A stretch of 64,000 bases of DNA. Origin: Campylobacter canadensis (lineage in GTDB: Bacteria > Campylobacterota > Campylobacteria > Campylobacterales > Campylobacteraceae). Shown here in pieces: positions 28,744 through 40,339 of this stretch; the stretch's first letter is position 1, and every line of letters begins with the position of its first letter. The translations under genes were made by a program, and so were the position numbers. The notes under the pieces are model-generated. The model worked only from the letters and a program-made list of their open reading frames with translations. It did not search any database and was not told where the DNA came from. The stretch spans positions 124,001-188,000 of the forward strand of contig NZ_CP035946.1 in NCBI RefSeq assembly GCF_013177655.1, read 5' to 3'.

Positions 28744-29823
28744 TTGAGAAAAATTATTTTAGTATTTTGTATGTTTTTTGCTTTAATAACTGATGAAATA
28801 AATATAGCAAAGATAAGAGAAAATATTTTTAATCTAAGCGATGAAGAATTAATAAAATCAGCAAAGCTATTAAATCTTGTTCCAATTCCTAGCAATAAAT
28901 ATGAGTTAGAAGAGTTAATTAAGAATATTAGTCCTGATTATGAAAAATACCCAACAACAGATAAAAGAATACAATTAGGAAAAAAACTTTTCTTTGACCC
29001 AAGACTTTCAAGAAGTGGAATAATATCTTGCAATACCTGCCATAATTTAGCCTTAGGCGGAGTTGATGGAATTGGTGCTAGTACAGGACATAAATGGCAA
29101 GCAAATTCATCGCATCTAAATGCTCCAAGCGTTTATAATGCTGTATTTAATGCTAGGCAATTTTGGGATGGTCGTATAAATCATTTAAAAGAACAAGCAA
29201 AAGGTCCATTACAAGCTAATGTAGAAATGGCATCTAGTAGTGATGATTTAGTAGCTAAAATTAAAAGCATACCTGAATATGTAGATGAGTTTAAAAAGGC
29301 TTATTCAAATGATATAGATATTGATTTTGATTTAATAGCAGCAAGTATTGGTATATTTGAGCGAACTTTAATTACGCCATCAAGCTTTGATGAATTTTTA
29401 GAAGGCGATATAAATGCTTTAACGAGTACGCAAAAGCAAGGTTTAAAATTATTTATAAACAAAGGTTGTGTGATGTGCCATAATGGGATAAATATTGGCG
29501 GAGCTTTTAGAGGTTTTGGCTTTAATAGATACCAATATGTAAATTATGGAGATTTTAGAGGCAATGAAAACAATAGAGTAAAGGTTCCATCGCTAAGAAA
29601 TGTAGCAAAAACAGCACCTTATTTTCATAATGGCAGTGTATGGACTTTAGTAGAAGCAGTTGAATCTATGGCTAGAATTCAACTAGCTATTGAATTAAGC
29701 GAAGAAGAAATAAAAGACATAATTGCCTTTTTAAAATCACTTAGCGGTAAAATGCCACAGATTGTTTATCCAGAATTACCAGCTTCAAGCGATGAAACAA
29801 TACGCCCAAGACTTGATTATTAG
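28744..29823 (+). CDS. di-haem cytochrome c peroxidase (CCP/MauG family)
   Basis: Periplasmic enzyme that reduces hydrogen peroxide with electrons from cytochrome c. Two haem-binding motifs are present: CNTCH at 96-100 and CVMCH at 242-246, with the domain landmarks LGKKLFFDPRLSRSG, ARQFWDGR and VPSLRNVAKTAPYFHNGSV. The length of 359 fits. The frame starts with TTG 28744 behind TAAGGAAATTAT; the signal peptide IILVFCMFFALI follows. The placement between two TonB-receptor genes suggests co-use with metal uptake or a MauG-like modifying role, but plain peroxide defence is the safest reading. Confidence 0.9.
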   Translation: MRKIILVFCMFFALITDEINIAKIRENIFNLSDEELIKSAKLLNLVPIPSNKYELEELIKNISPDYEKYPTTDKRIQLGKKLFFDPRLSRSGIISCNTCHNLALGGVDGIGASTGHKWQANSSHLNAPSVYNAVFNARQFWDGRINHLKEQAKGPLQANVEMASSSDDLVAKIKSIPEYVDEFKKAYSNDIDIDFDLIAASIGIFERTLITPSSFDEFLEGDINALTSTQKQGLKLFINKGCVMCHNGINIGGAFRGFGFNRYQYVNYGDFRGNENNRVKVPSLRNVAKTAPYFHNGSVWTLVEAVESMARIQLAIELSEEEIKDIIAFLKSLSGKMPQIVYPELPASSDETIRPRLDY

Positions 29824-29837
29824 TTTTAAAAATAAAA

Positions 29838-32306
29838 TTAATAATTAAGCCCAAATTCAAACATTATATTTCTACCCATAGCATAATCGTAAGAAAGTTG
29901 ATTATTTACTTTGCTCGCATTGATTTTATTTTTTGTATTTAATAAATTTTCAATATTAATATTGCTAAAAAATTCTATATTATTTTTAATTTTATGTTTA
30001 TATGAAATATTAATATCCCAAGTAAAATAATCATTTAGCTTAATAAGCTCATATTCTTTTATAGCTTCTATTTTATTGTAAGTACTAATTAAGGCTTTTT
30101 TGTTAGGTATAAAAGTTAATAAATTAGTAAAATTTAAATCATACTGCATAAGTTTTAAATTGTGCATAAAAACAATCTTGCATTTATCGTAATAATCAAT
30201 AATAGGCAAGTCTTTTGATAAGATTATTTGATTATTGTATTTTACCTTTGTATTTCTTTGCCTTTCATCGCTTTTATAATCTTTAAAATTGGATTTTTTA
30301 TTTGTATAACTAGCGCTTAAACTAAAGTCGTTTAGGAGATTTAATAGTTTAATGCTATTTATATTTGCAATATCAAAAGAAAAAATATCAGCCTTACTCT
30401 TTCCATAATTTGTATAAACTTTATAATTTGATGTTAGTCTTTCATCATTTAAATCATCTAAAGCTAAACTTTCTTTATCGCTTAATACAACTTGATTTTT
30501 TGCAAGTCTTTTTATATATTTAAAAGCTAAATTAATATTATTAATTTGCGCTCTGTAAAAAATACTAAATTCATCATTGTATGGTCGTTTTAAGTCTTTA
30601 AAATTATATCTATCCTTTACAAAGCCTGTTGCTTTAAAATCTTCATCTGGAGAATTTCTACTAAAAAATTGAGTGCGTGAGTAGATTGCATCATATAATT
30701 TGTATGCAAAAAAACTTTTTCCATAATATCTATTATACCCAGCGCCTAAAAAATTACTTTCATCTTTTAGAATATCAAATTCAGCCACTGTTCTTGGAGC
30801 TATGTTGAATTTGTTTATTAAAGCATCATAACTAGCTCTAGCGCCTAGCCTTAAGTTTAATCTTTTATATTTTATTTCATCTTCTAAGTAAAAATCAAAA
30901 TCATTAGCACTAATGCTTTCTTTAAATATAGGAGTAAAGGTTAGCCCTGCTACATATTGCCCTTTAGCTTTATTGCCTTGCCTGTCAGTTACATCGCCCA
31001 TTAGGCAAAACATATCATCGCTTTTACAAGTATAATCATTAGCTATAATTTTAGGGTTATAATATTCTCTTAATTCTTTAAGCGCATTATAACTTGCTTT
31101 TTTATATTTTATTTGCAAGCCTGCAATAAGATTATGCTCTAAATTTTTTAAAATATAAGCACTTTCAAAATCTAGCTTGTAATTTAATTCTTTTGTACTT
31201 TCTTTAATATCAGAATATCCACCTTTACTAGAATATATTCTTGTACCCCAATTTGCAACATCATTTGTAAAAAAAGCAATTTTTATGTTTTTATCAAAAT
31301 ATCTTGCATTTTCTAAAAGACTATAAGATAAACTATGGCTTAATGAAAAATTATCATATTCGCTAAATAACTCAAGATTGCTAATTATACCGCCAAATTT
31401 TGCTTTTAGATTAGAATCAATTACCCCTTCTAAAAAACCTGTATAAACGCTAGGAGCATAAATTATGCTAGGTTTTAAAATGTGATTGTCAAAAGCAAGA
31501 AAAGCTTTTAATAAAAAATTTTCATTTTTTCTACTTTGATTAGGATAAAAATAATTTTCTTTTAAAACTGTTTTTTTTGTTGGCATTTTTATTTTTGAAA
31601 TGCTCTTAGAATAATTAAATAAAAATCCATAATTATCATTGATTTTGCTTTCTAAATAGATATTATAATTTTGCTTTACAAAGTTTTTATTAAGATTTTT
31701 GCCAAAGGAATTTTCATAATCGTTTTTTTTGTTTTCATCTATTATTATTTTGCTTAAATTACCATCAGTATAGCTTGTAAAAATACTTGCTGCAAATTTT
31801 TTACTAGGGTCTTTTAATTGTGCATCAATTACCCCGCCTTCAAAATTACCATATTTTGCACTCACATTACTATCATAAACATCTATGCTTTTTAATAAAC
31901 TTGTATTAATTGAACTAGCTAAAGAGCCTAGCACTGGAGCTTGCCAAAGAGAAAAAGCATTTATGTTTTTATCTCCTAAAGGATTTATTATATTATCAAA
32001 AGAAGCCCCATTAATTAAGAATGAATTTTGATAAAAAGCTGCAGCGTTTATACTAAAATCTTTAGGGCTTATACTTGATACATTTGTGGAGATATTATCA
32101 TTTAGATTAAAAGAAATATTAGAATTTTGTTTTATGCTTTCATCTATTCTTTGTGTTTTGCTATCTTTAAAATTATATTCTTTTGTACTTAAAAAAGAAG
32201 AATTAAAGCTATGATTTAAGTTTGTATCTATAACTTCAATTTCGCCTACATTTAATTCATTAGCTTATAATAACAAAGACATAGCAATAATAATGCTTTT
32301 TTTCAT
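29838..32306 (-). pseudogene. second TonB-dependent receptor, stop codon in the signal peptide
   Basis: The frame from ATG 32306 to 29838 would encode 822 residues and is a paralogue of the receptor at 24792, sharing NVGEIEV after the signal. It is interrupted by TAA at 32265-32267 (codon 14): the reading is MKKSIIIAMSLLL*ANELNVGEIEVID. No other stop or shift is seen over the remaining ~810 codons, and the barrel ends in a proper GRNIMFEFGLNY. The next in-frame ATG that leaves a long frame is at 31934 and would lack signal and plug start, so export should fail. The plug (AKYGNFEGGVIDAQ) and barrel are otherwise intact, so the loss is recent, reversible, or a sequencing error. Confidence 0.85.
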
Positions 32307-32361
32307 ATTTAACCTTTATTTAAAAAAAGCTAATTATTACTAAAAAAACTTAAATAAAATT

Positions 32362-32380
32362 GATAATAACTTTAATTATT
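32362..32380. promoter_or_regulatory. candidate Fur box upstream of the second TonB receptor
   Basis: GATAATAACTTTAATTATT has the outer hexamers of the 19-bp Fur consensus (GATAAT and ATTATC) at the correct spacing with one outer mismatch. It lies 56 bases before the receptor ATG and overlaps the end of ruvX. Consistent with iron control, but inferred from consensus memory only. Confidence 0.4.
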
Positions 32381-32747
32381 CATTTAAATAATCCTTAAGC
32401 ATTAAAAATGCAGCTATGCTATCTTGTTTGCCATCCTTTTTTTTAGAATTTATGATTTTACTAGCATTAAAGCTTGTAAAACTCTCATCGTGAAAAACAA
32501 TATTTTCAAATTCCAATAAAGTTGCAAAATGCTTTGCTCTTTTTTGCATTTCATCAAAAGAGCTATAGCCCATAGCAACACCAATTACAACTTTTTGAAT
32601 TTTGTATGTGTTGATTATTTCTTTGATTTGATTTGCTGCTTGAGTTCTATTTTTTCTTAAAACAGCTTCCTTTGGCATACAAATTCCATTTAAGCAAAGT
32701 GCAATGCCAATTCTTTTAAGTCCTAAATCTATTGCTAAAATATTCAT
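32376..32747 (-). CDS. ruvX: YqgF/RuvX-type Holliday-junction resolvase-like protein
   Basis: RNase H-fold protein of 123 residues needed for 16S rRNA maturation in bacteria and annotated as a putative resolvase. The motifs AIDLGLKRIGIALC, KVVIGVAMGY, FHDESFTSFNA and the final KQDSIAAFLMLKDYL supply the acidic residues. It overlaps dprA by 4 bases and ends the minus-strand operon ilvC-deacetylase-dprA-ruvX. Confidence 0.9.
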   Translation of the reverse strand: MNILAIDLGLKRIGIALCLNGICMPKEAVLRKNRTQAANQIKEIINTYKIQKVVIGVAMGYSSFDEMQKRAKHFATLLEFENIVFHDESFTSFNASKIINSKKKDGKQDSIAAFLMLKDYLNE

Positions 32748-33511
32748 AAACTTCTTACTAAAACCCCATCAATTACTACTTTATTTTCAAGCTCATAATC
32801 ATAAAGTACATCACCAAATTTGTTTAATACTTCATCAATATTAGCACCATTTTTACAAAATTCTAAAAGCTCATCTTGATTTTTTTCTTCATTAAAATAT
32901 AAATTATATTTATCCTTTATATATTCACAAAAATCATCAATATCATAAATAATTTTTGCCTTATTGTTTTTTATAAGTTCGTTTGTGCCATTGCTTTCAC
33001 CAACCCTTTGTGCTAAAACAAAAAGTTCTTTGTTTAATTTACTAGCCCAAACAGCACTGTTTAAAGAACCGCTTTTATAATCAGCTTGAGCTATTATTAA
33101 AATATCACTTAAGGCTACTACTAAGCGATTTCTAGCTAAAAAATCGTATTTTGTAGGCGAATGATTATTTTCATTTTCGCTTAAAGCTAGTGCCTTTTCG
33201 TAAATATTTTTTATTGTTGTTTCATTGGATTTTGGATATATCCTATCAAGTCCATTTGCAAAAATTGCAATGGTATTAGGCATTGCAGCTTGTGCAGCAC
33301 AAATATCAACTCCAATAGCACCGCCGCTTACAATACACATTCCCATATTGCTTAATTTTTTTGCTAAAAGCAAAACACAATTTTTAGTATAAACGCTCAT
33401 TTTTCTTGAGCCAACTATGCTTATTTTAGGCATTTTTAATAATTCTAAATTACCTTTGTAATTTATATTTTTAGGTGCTTTTTCAAGCTTTAAAAACTCA
33501 TCTATAATCAT
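32744..33511 (-). CDS. dprA: DNA-processing protein DprA
   Basis: Cytoplasmic protein that loads RecA on incoming single-stranded DNA during natural transformation. It has the Rossmann-like core PKISIVGSRKMSVYT, CIVSGGAIGVDICAAQAAM, TIAIFANGLDRIYPKSN and ARNRLVVALSD; 255 residues, shorter than enterobacterial DprA but typical for epsilonproteobacteria. Start overlaps the upstream gene by 14 bases. It supports natural competence in this organism. Confidence 0.92.
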   Translation of the reverse strand: MIIDEFLKLEKAPKNINYKGNLELLKMPKISIVGSRKMSVYTKNCVLLLAKKLSNMGMCIVSGGAIGVDICAAQAAMPNTIAIFANGLDRIYPKSNETTIKNIYEKALALSENENNHSPTKYDFLARNRLVVALSDILIIAQADYKSGSLNSAVWASKLNKELFVLAQRVGESNGTNELIKNNKAKIIYDIDDFCEYIKDKYNLYFNEEKNQDELLEFCKNGANIDEVLNKFGDVLYDYELENKVVIDGVLVRSL

Positions 33512-34522
33512 TATAAATATCGCTAATATAAACTAGCCTAACCTTAGAAAAATCATATTCACTTATTACCTTTAAAGAAATATCATGAGGATGAGCAATT
33601 GCTATTGCAAAACCTTTTTTTAAAGCAGTTTGCACAGCTAAATCAAGTTGTTTTTTTATATCATCATATTTTAAGGAATTATCTAAAAATACATCTCTGT
33701 GAATATAAAATTGATTATTATCTTTTACTAAAGCAGGAGCTTTTGTATTTACACTTGTTCTTGAATCTAAAAAGATTAAATTATATTTTTTTAAGGCCTT
33801 AAATAACTTTTGCATTGCAGCTAAATCGCTTGTGAATTTTGAGCCTGTGTGGTTATTTATAAAAAGCAAATTAGAAAAATCTTTTTTAATATTTTTTATT
33901 CTTTTTTCTATTGTTTCATATGTGTCACTTGTTTTTAGCGTTAAAAGTTCAGGGCTATTAAATTTAATAGCTTCTAATGGAAGATGGATTAAATATTCTT
34001 TAAATTCTTTTGCATAGTCTTTTGTATGCGGGTGATTTTTATCACTTGGAAAAAAACTAGGGTTTAAAATTTTACCATTGTTAATAATATTTTTTATAGC
34101 ATCACTTTCTTTTTTGCTTGCTACATCATCAATTATTATTGCTAGTTTTACTTTATTTGTGTTAGAAAAAACAGATTTTTCTTTTTTTTCTTCATCATCA
34201 TTTAAGCAAGTTGGTGCTTGAACTTTACATTCATCATCGCTTTCATAATCTTTATTTTGTGAAAAGATATCGCTAAAGGATTGATTTAGATTTTTAGATT
34301 TTTCTTTTGTTTCTTCAAAATGTGTTGGAATTTTTACTTCTTTTTGTACTTTGTTTTGTGTTTTATTTTGTATTAAGTTTTGTGTTAAATTTTGTGTTTT
34401 GTTTTCATTCTTTATTATTAAATATCCTAAAGATGCAACGCATAAAATTACAAAAACCATACTTATAAAAAATAGTATGGTTTTTGCTTTATTGTTTTTT
34501 TGTGTTTTTTTCTTTTTTGCCA

Positions 34523-34523
<1 letters not shown>
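33498..34523 (-). CDS. divergent polysaccharide deacetylase family protein
   Basis: A 341-residue envelope protein with one N-terminal helix (ILFFISMVFVILCVASLGYLI), a low-complexity TQNLTQN/KTQNK linker and a C-terminal deacetylase-like domain (KLAIIIDDVASKKES, YLIHLPLEAI, INNHTGSKFTSD, FLDSRTS, AIAIAHPHDISLKVI). This matches the YibQ/DUF610 group, whose substrate is unclear. Its start codon shares a base with the ilvC stop. Confidence 0.82.
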
Positions 34524-35554
<1,031 letters not shown>

Positions 35555-35627
35555 TTATTGAGATTAATTTAAATTATAACTTTTTTGGTTACAATTTTTG
35601 AAATATTTCTTAAAAAGGTTAAATAAT

Positions 35628-36446
35628 ATGCAAGAATTTATTTTAAACAAGATTAAAATGCTTCCACCTTTAAATGAAAGCACGATTCAAATCCAGCAAA
35701 TTTGCAATAGTGCAGATGCTTCAATTGATGATTTATCAAAAGTGGTTGAAAAAGACCCTATGCTTACAGCAAATATTTTAAAATCAGCTAATTCTCCTTT
35801 ATATGGCTTTTCAAGAGAGATTAATAATGTTAAATATGCTGTAAATTTATTTGGTATGACTACCATTAAAGGTTTTGCTTTAAATGCTGCTGTTAAGAAT
35901 TCTTTTAAAATTGATTTAAGTGCATATAAATTAAATGAGGCAAAATTTTTAGAACTTTCAACTATGCAAAATTCTTTAGCTATAAACTGGCTGGCTAAAG
36001 CAGGTGAAAGTATCAAAAACACTATTATTCCAGCTTCGTTTATGCTAGAAATAGGTAAAATAATAATTTCAAGTGAATTAGCAGAAAGAAATATGGTAGC
36101 TGAGTTTTTAAGCGGTTTAGAAAATATCCAAAATCCAAGCCAACTACAAGAGTATGAAAGACAAATAATAGGTTTATCTTCATTAGAAGTTGCTGCTTTA
36201 GTGTTTGATAAATGGAATTTAGAAATTGATATGATAGATTCAATTAAATATGCGCTTGATTTAGATAATGCTCCAAACGATATAAAACAAAAAGCAAGTG
36301 CTTTAAATATAGTTTTAAATTTAGTAAATATATTTAAAGCTTTTGATGAAGAAGAAGTTAATGCTTGTATTAAATTAGCAAATGATGAGAATTTATTTAG
36401 CGAAGAATTAAATAAAGCTATAAGCATATTAAATCAAAATGCTTAA
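35628..36446 (+). CDS. HDOD-domain signalling protein
   Basis: A 272-residue cytoplasmic protein made of an HDOD domain, a catalytically degenerate relative of HD phosphohydrolases usually involved in signalling. The segment KMLPPLNESTIQIQQICN, VVEKDPMLTANILKSANSPLYG and INNVKYAVNLFGMTTIKGFALN is diagnostic. I used ATG 35628, behind AAAAAGG, over an upstream in-frame TTG at 35598. It overlaps rnr by 8 bases; no partner domain indicates its signal. Confidence 0.85.
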   Translation: MQEFILNKIKMLPPLNESTIQIQQICNSADASIDDLSKVVEKDPMLTANILKSANSPLYGFSREINNVKYAVNLFGMTTIKGFALNAAVKNSFKIDLSAYKLNEAKFLELSTMQNSLAINWLAKAGESIKNTIIPASFMLEIGKIIISSELAERNMVAEFLSGLENIQNPSQLQEYERQIIGLSSLEVAALVFDKWNLEIDMIDSIKYALDLDNAPNDIKQKASALNIVLNLVNIFKAFDEEEVNACIKLANDENLFSEELNKAISILNQNA

Positions 36447-38334
36447 TTTTTTAGAGAAATTAGAACTTGGAGTTAATTATGATGAATTAAACTCCAAGCA
36501 AAAAGAACTTGCAAAAATTTTATTAAAAGAAAAAATAATAAGCGAACACAAAAAAATCCTTTATTTAAATAATTTATTTGTGTGGGGAAAAATAGATTTA
36601 ACTAAAAATGGCGATGCTTATTTGCTTTCTACTCAGACGAAAAAAGACTTGTTTATAAAGGCAAAAGATTTAAATTCTGCTTTAAATAATGATTTAGTTT
36701 TTGTAAAGCAAAAAAATCATTCTAATGCTAGTGTTGTATTGGTTTTAAAAAGACAAAGTGAATTTAGCATTGTACTTACTCAAAAGTTAAAAGGACTTAT
36801 TTTCGGTAAATGCTTTAATACTGGTTTATTAAGACAGCTAAAAGCAAGTCAAAAAAGTTTAAAGCTTTTACCGGTTGGAACAGTTTTAAGAATAAACAAT
36901 GAAAATAATGAAATTTTAGAAGTTTTAGGGCATATTAGCGATGATTTAGTTGATGAAAAAATATCAATGGCTTTATTTAATAAATTTGAAGAATTTGATA
37001 AAGCTAGTTTAGATGAAGCTAAGGCTTATATATTTGATATTTTACCTAGTTATTATCCAAATAGAAAAGATTTTAGCTCTTTAGCCTTTTGTACAATAGA
37101 CCCAATTCACGCAAAAGACTATGATGATGCTATTTATTTTGATGAAAAAGAAAATGCTTTATATGTAGCAATTGCTGATGTTAGCGAGTATGTAAGCGCA
37201 TTTAGTGCTTTAGATAATGAAGCTTTAAGAAGGGGATTTAGTATTTATTTTCCACATAAAAGTATCCCAATGTTACCTAGAATTTTAAGTGAAGGAGCTT
37301 GTTCGTTAAATCCAAATGAAAATAAATTAGTTTTAGGCTTTAAAATTATTTTTGATAGTGAATTAAATGTGCAAAGTGAAGAACTTTTTAGTGCGATAAT
37401 AAATTCAAAAAGAAGATTTAATTATGATGAAGTTGATGAATATTTAAAAAACCCTATTGACTTAAAAGAATGCAATTATATTTATAAATTAAATAAAGTT
37501 ACAAATAAAATAAGAGCAAAAAGGCTTAAAAATGGTTTTAATTTTGATACAAAAGAGCTTAGATTAGAATTAAATAAAGAGCAAGAAATTATAAATACAT
37601 ATTATGAAAGTTCAACCCCGTCTCATTCATTAATTGAAGAATGTATGCTTTTAGCAAACAAAGCAGCAGCAAAAAGATTGCAAGAAGTAGGTATTTTTAG
37701 AAATCACGAAAGTCCAAACTATCAAAAAATAGCAAAAATGTATGAAGAATTGCAAATTATTGGAATTGATTTTAGCCCTACAAATTCCTTGCACGAAAAT
37801 ATAATTAAAATTCAACAATTAGCTGATGAAATAGGGCTTAGAAGTGAAGTAGATAAAATAATAATTCGTTCTTTTAAAAAGGCTTGTTATCAGCATAAAA
37901 ATTTAGGGCATTTTGCTTTAGGTTTTGAGCTTTATACTCATTTTACTAGTCCTATTAGAAGGTATTCTGATTTAATAGTACATAGATTGCTAAAAAGCGA
38001 AAATGAAAAAATGTATAATTATTTATGCGAAGATATTGCAAATAAAGCAAATTCAATTAGTGATTTAGAAAGAAGCGCTCAAAAAGTTGCCCTTGATTTT
38101 ATTGATAGAAAATTTGCTCGTTTTGCAAATAAGCGTATAGGATATATGTTTAAAGCAATTATTGTAAATGATGAAGATAAAATGAGCATTGCTGTACTTG
38201 ATGATGAAGTAAAAGGAGCTAGAGTGTTTTTATATAACAATTGCTTTCCTATTTTTTCTAATGTTATTGTGCAAATTATTGAAGTGGATTTAATGAGTGC
38301 TAGTATTTTTGCAAAGGTTATAAAAAATGTATGA
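36439..38334 (+). CDS. rnr: ribonuclease R-family exoribonuclease
   Basis: 3'-5' exoribonuclease of the RNB family for structured RNA, 631 residues. The catalytic Asp cluster is in TIDPIHAKDYDDAIYFDE, followed by VAIADVSEYVSAFSALDNEALRR and the YTHFTSPIRRYSDLIVHRLL motif. It lacks a long basic tail found in E. coli RNase R. It overlaps both neighbours (HDOD gene and holA) by 8 bases, indicating coupled translation. Confidence 0.92.
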   Translation: MLNFLEKLELGVNYDELNSKQKELAKILLKEKIISEHKKILYLNNLFVWGKIDLTKNGDAYLLSTQTKKDLFIKAKDLNSALNNDLVFVKQKNHSNASVVLVLKRQSEFSIVLTQKLKGLIFGKCFNTGLLRQLKASQKSLKLLPVGTVLRINNENNEILEVLGHISDDLVDEKISMALFNKFEEFDKASLDEAKAYIFDILPSYYPNRKDFSSLAFCTIDPIHAKDYDDAIYFDEKENALYVAIADVSEYVSAFSALDNEALRRGFSIYFPHKSIPMLPRILSEGACSLNPNENKLVLGFKIIFDSELNVQSEELFSAIINSKRRFNYDEVDEYLKNPIDLKECNYIYKLNKVTNKIRAKRLKNGFNFDTKELRLELNKEQEIINTYYESSTPSHSLIEECMLLANKAAAKRLQEVGIFRNHESPNYQKIAKMYEELQIIGIDFSPTNSLHENIIKIQQLADEIGLRSEVDKIIIRSFKKACYQHKNLGHFALGFELYTHFTSPIRRYSDLIVHRLLKSENEKMYNYLCEDIANKANSISDLERSAQKVALDFIDRKFARFANKRIGYMFKAIIVNDEDKMSIAVLDDEVKGARVFLYNNCFPIFSNVIVQIIEVDLMSASIFAKVIKNV

Positions 38335-39274
38335 AAAAGATTTTCCTAGAGTTTTAAATCAAAAAATTGATTATTTTTTTATTTACGGCAGTTGCGAATT
38401 AAGCTTATTTTTAAGATTAGAGCAATTAAAAAAGAAATTTTCTTGCGAGCAAAAATTATTTTTAAGTCAAAGTGATTGTTCTTTAAATACTGCTTATGAT
38501 TTTTTATCTCAAAATTCTATTTTTTCTAATAGTAAATTATTAATAATTGAAAGCACTAAAGCTTTAAGTAGTAAAGATTTAAAAGCATTAATTAGCCTTT
38601 GCGATGATGAAAAAAAATTAATTTTTTGCTTAAGAAATATAAAAGCACAAGCAGATATAGAAAAAGTTTTTAATGGTTATTTTTTAAGAGTTTTTGATAA
38701 AAAAAATACAAATGAAAGAATGAATATTTTAAATGATTTTTGTGCTTTTTATAATATTAAAGCAAGTTATGAGGCTTTATTATTTTTAGAAAGAAATTAT
38801 GAATTTGATATTTTTAAGGCAGGTTGCGAACTTTTAAAATACAAGAATTTAAGTTTAAATATAAATGATTTAAAAGAGCAAGTTAGTGAAGATGATTTTA
38901 TTAATTTTGATGATTTTTTCTTTGCTTTTATTTTTAATGATGAGGTAAATAATTTAATTTATAGCATTGTAAATAGCGAAGACAGCATAGCTTTGTTAAA
39001 TAAATTATATTCTCAATTTTTAAGATTATTTAGCATTATTGCTTATGTTAAAGAAAACGCAAATATTGATTTTAAGGTATGTTTAGGATATACGCCACCA
39101 ATTGATGTTTGTAAAAAATTAGAACAAGCAGCAAGAATCATTGATTATAAAACAAAAGATATTTTACTTTTATTACAAGAATGTGAATTAGATTTAAAAA
39201 GGCATTCAAGTGATTACTCGCAACAAAAAATGATTTCACAGCTAATAAAATTGCATTTTTTAATAAAAAACTAA
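38327..39274 (+). CDS. holA: DNA polymerase III delta subunit HolA
   Basis: Clamp-loader subunit that opens the sliding clamp. The 315-residue protein has the delta fold start YFFIYGSCELSLFLRLEQLKKKF, the segment SKLLIIESTKALSSKDLKALI, and the C-terminal helical bundle. Similarity is to the epsilonproteobacterial form, which diverges from E. coli. It overlaps rnr and ends a small operon before rpsF. Confidence 0.85.
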   Translation: MYEKDFPRVLNQKIDYFFIYGSCELSLFLRLEQLKKKFSCEQKLFLSQSDCSLNTAYDFLSQNSIFSNSKLLIIESTKALSSKDLKALISLCDDEKKLIFCLRNIKAQADIEKVFNGYFLRVFDKKNTNERMNILNDFCAFYNIKASYEALLFLERNYEFDIFKAGCELLKYKNLSLNINDLKEQVSEDDFINFDDFFFAFIFNDEVNNLIYSIVNSEDSIALLNKLYSQFLRLFSIIAYVKENANIDFKVCLGYTPPIDVCKKLEQAARIIDYKTKDILLLLQECELDLKRHSSDYSQQKMISQLIKLHFLIKN

Positions 39275-39366
39275 GCTTATTAAGATAGTATTTAGTTTTG
39301 CTTTTTGCAAAAAAATCCTTGCTTAAATTACAAAGAATTTAGGCTTAATATCCAAAAGGAGAAAAT

Positions 39367-39786
39367 ATGAAACATTACGAGGTTTTATTCATCTTAAAGC
39401 CAACGCTAACAGATGAAGAAGTAGCAGCAAGAGTTGAGTTTGTAAAGCAAACTTTAGAAAAAAATGGTGCAAAAATTGCTCATACAATGACAATGGGTAC
39501 TAGAAAATTAGCTTATAAAATTGATAAATATGAGCGTGGAACATATTATGTAATTTATTTTGAAGCACCTACAACATTAATAGCTGAATTAGAGCGTGTT
39601 TTAAGAATTACTGAAGATATTATAAGATTTTTAATTGTTAAATACGAAAATAAAAGAGAAGTTAGCGCTTGGGAAAAGCTTGTTAAGGGCGAAAAACCAG
39701 GAAAGAAATTTAAAGAAAGAGCTGAAAAAAGCGACAAAGGCGAAAAAGCAAAAGCAGCAGCTCAAAAAGAAGAAGATAGCGAATAA
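39367..39786 (+). CDS. rpsF: 30S ribosomal protein S6
   Basis: The S6 core [25 protein letters not shown] and [24 protein letters not shown] is clear. At 139 residues it has a Lys/Glu/Ala-rich C-terminal tail beyond the usual ~100. The AAAAGGAG site is strong. It begins the conserved rpsF-ssb-rpsR operon. Confidence 0.97.
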   Translation: MKHYEVLFILKPTLTDEEVAARVEFVKQTLEKNGAKIAHTMTMGTRKLAYKIDKYERGTYYVIYFEAPTTLIAELERVLRITEDIIRFLIVKYENKREVSAWEKLVKGEKPGKKFKERAEKSDKGEKAKAAAQKEEDSE

Positions 39787-39801
39787 TTTAAGGAGTTAGC
39801 T

Positions 39802-40329
39802 ATGAATAAAGTTTTTATAATTGGAAGACTTAGCAAAGATGTAGAGCTTAAAGTTATAAATTCAACTGGTTCTGCAGTTGTGAATAATACAATCGCCACA
39901 AGCAGATATAGAAGCAATAATGGTGAAAAAATAGAAGAAACTTTATTTATAGATGTTGTTTTTTACTCAAGAATTGCAGAAATTGTAAATCAGTATTTAA
40001 GAAAAGGCTCAAAAATTGCTGTAGAAGGCTTTTTGCAGCAACAAACTTGGACTGATCAAAATGGGCAAAATAGAAGTAAGATTCAGATTGTAGTTGAACA
40101 GATGGAAATGCTTGATACAAAACAAAATGATTCATCAAATTCTAATTCTTATTATCAGCAAAATAATATGAATGCAAATTATCAAAATCAACAAAATCAA
40201 TTTGCAACAAACAATTATCAGCAAAATAATAAGTCTTTTAATAATCAAGCACCAAGAGTTCAGGAAAATAACCAATATAATTTATCAAACGCTACTTACA
40301 CAAAAGATAGCGATGAATTACCATTTTAA
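39802..40329 (+). CDS. ssb: single-stranded DNA-binding protein
   Basis: OB-fold protein (MNKVFIIGRLSKDVELKVIN, SRIAEIVNQYLRKGSKIAVEG) with a Gln/Asn-rich flexible linker and the acidic tip DSDELPF that recruits partner proteins. It is 175 residues. It sits between the two ribosomal genes with a TAAGGAG site, as in most bacteria. Confidence 0.97.
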   Translation: MNKVFIIGRLSKDVELKVINSTGSAVVNNTIATSRYRSNNGEKIEETLFIDVVFYSRIAEIVNQYLRKGSKIAVEGFLQQQTWTDQNGQNRSKIQIVVEQMEMLDTKQNDSSNSNSYYQQNNMNANYQNQQNQFATNNYQQNNKSFNNQAPRVQENNQYNLSNATYTKDSDELPF

Positions 40330-40339
40330 AGGATAACCA

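Noticed and set aside
35687-36427. Long minus-strand frame of 246 codons opposite the HDOD gene
   Set aside because: It is the antisense shadow of a recognised domain protein, Ser/Leu-rich as expected for a complement of AT-rich coding DNA.
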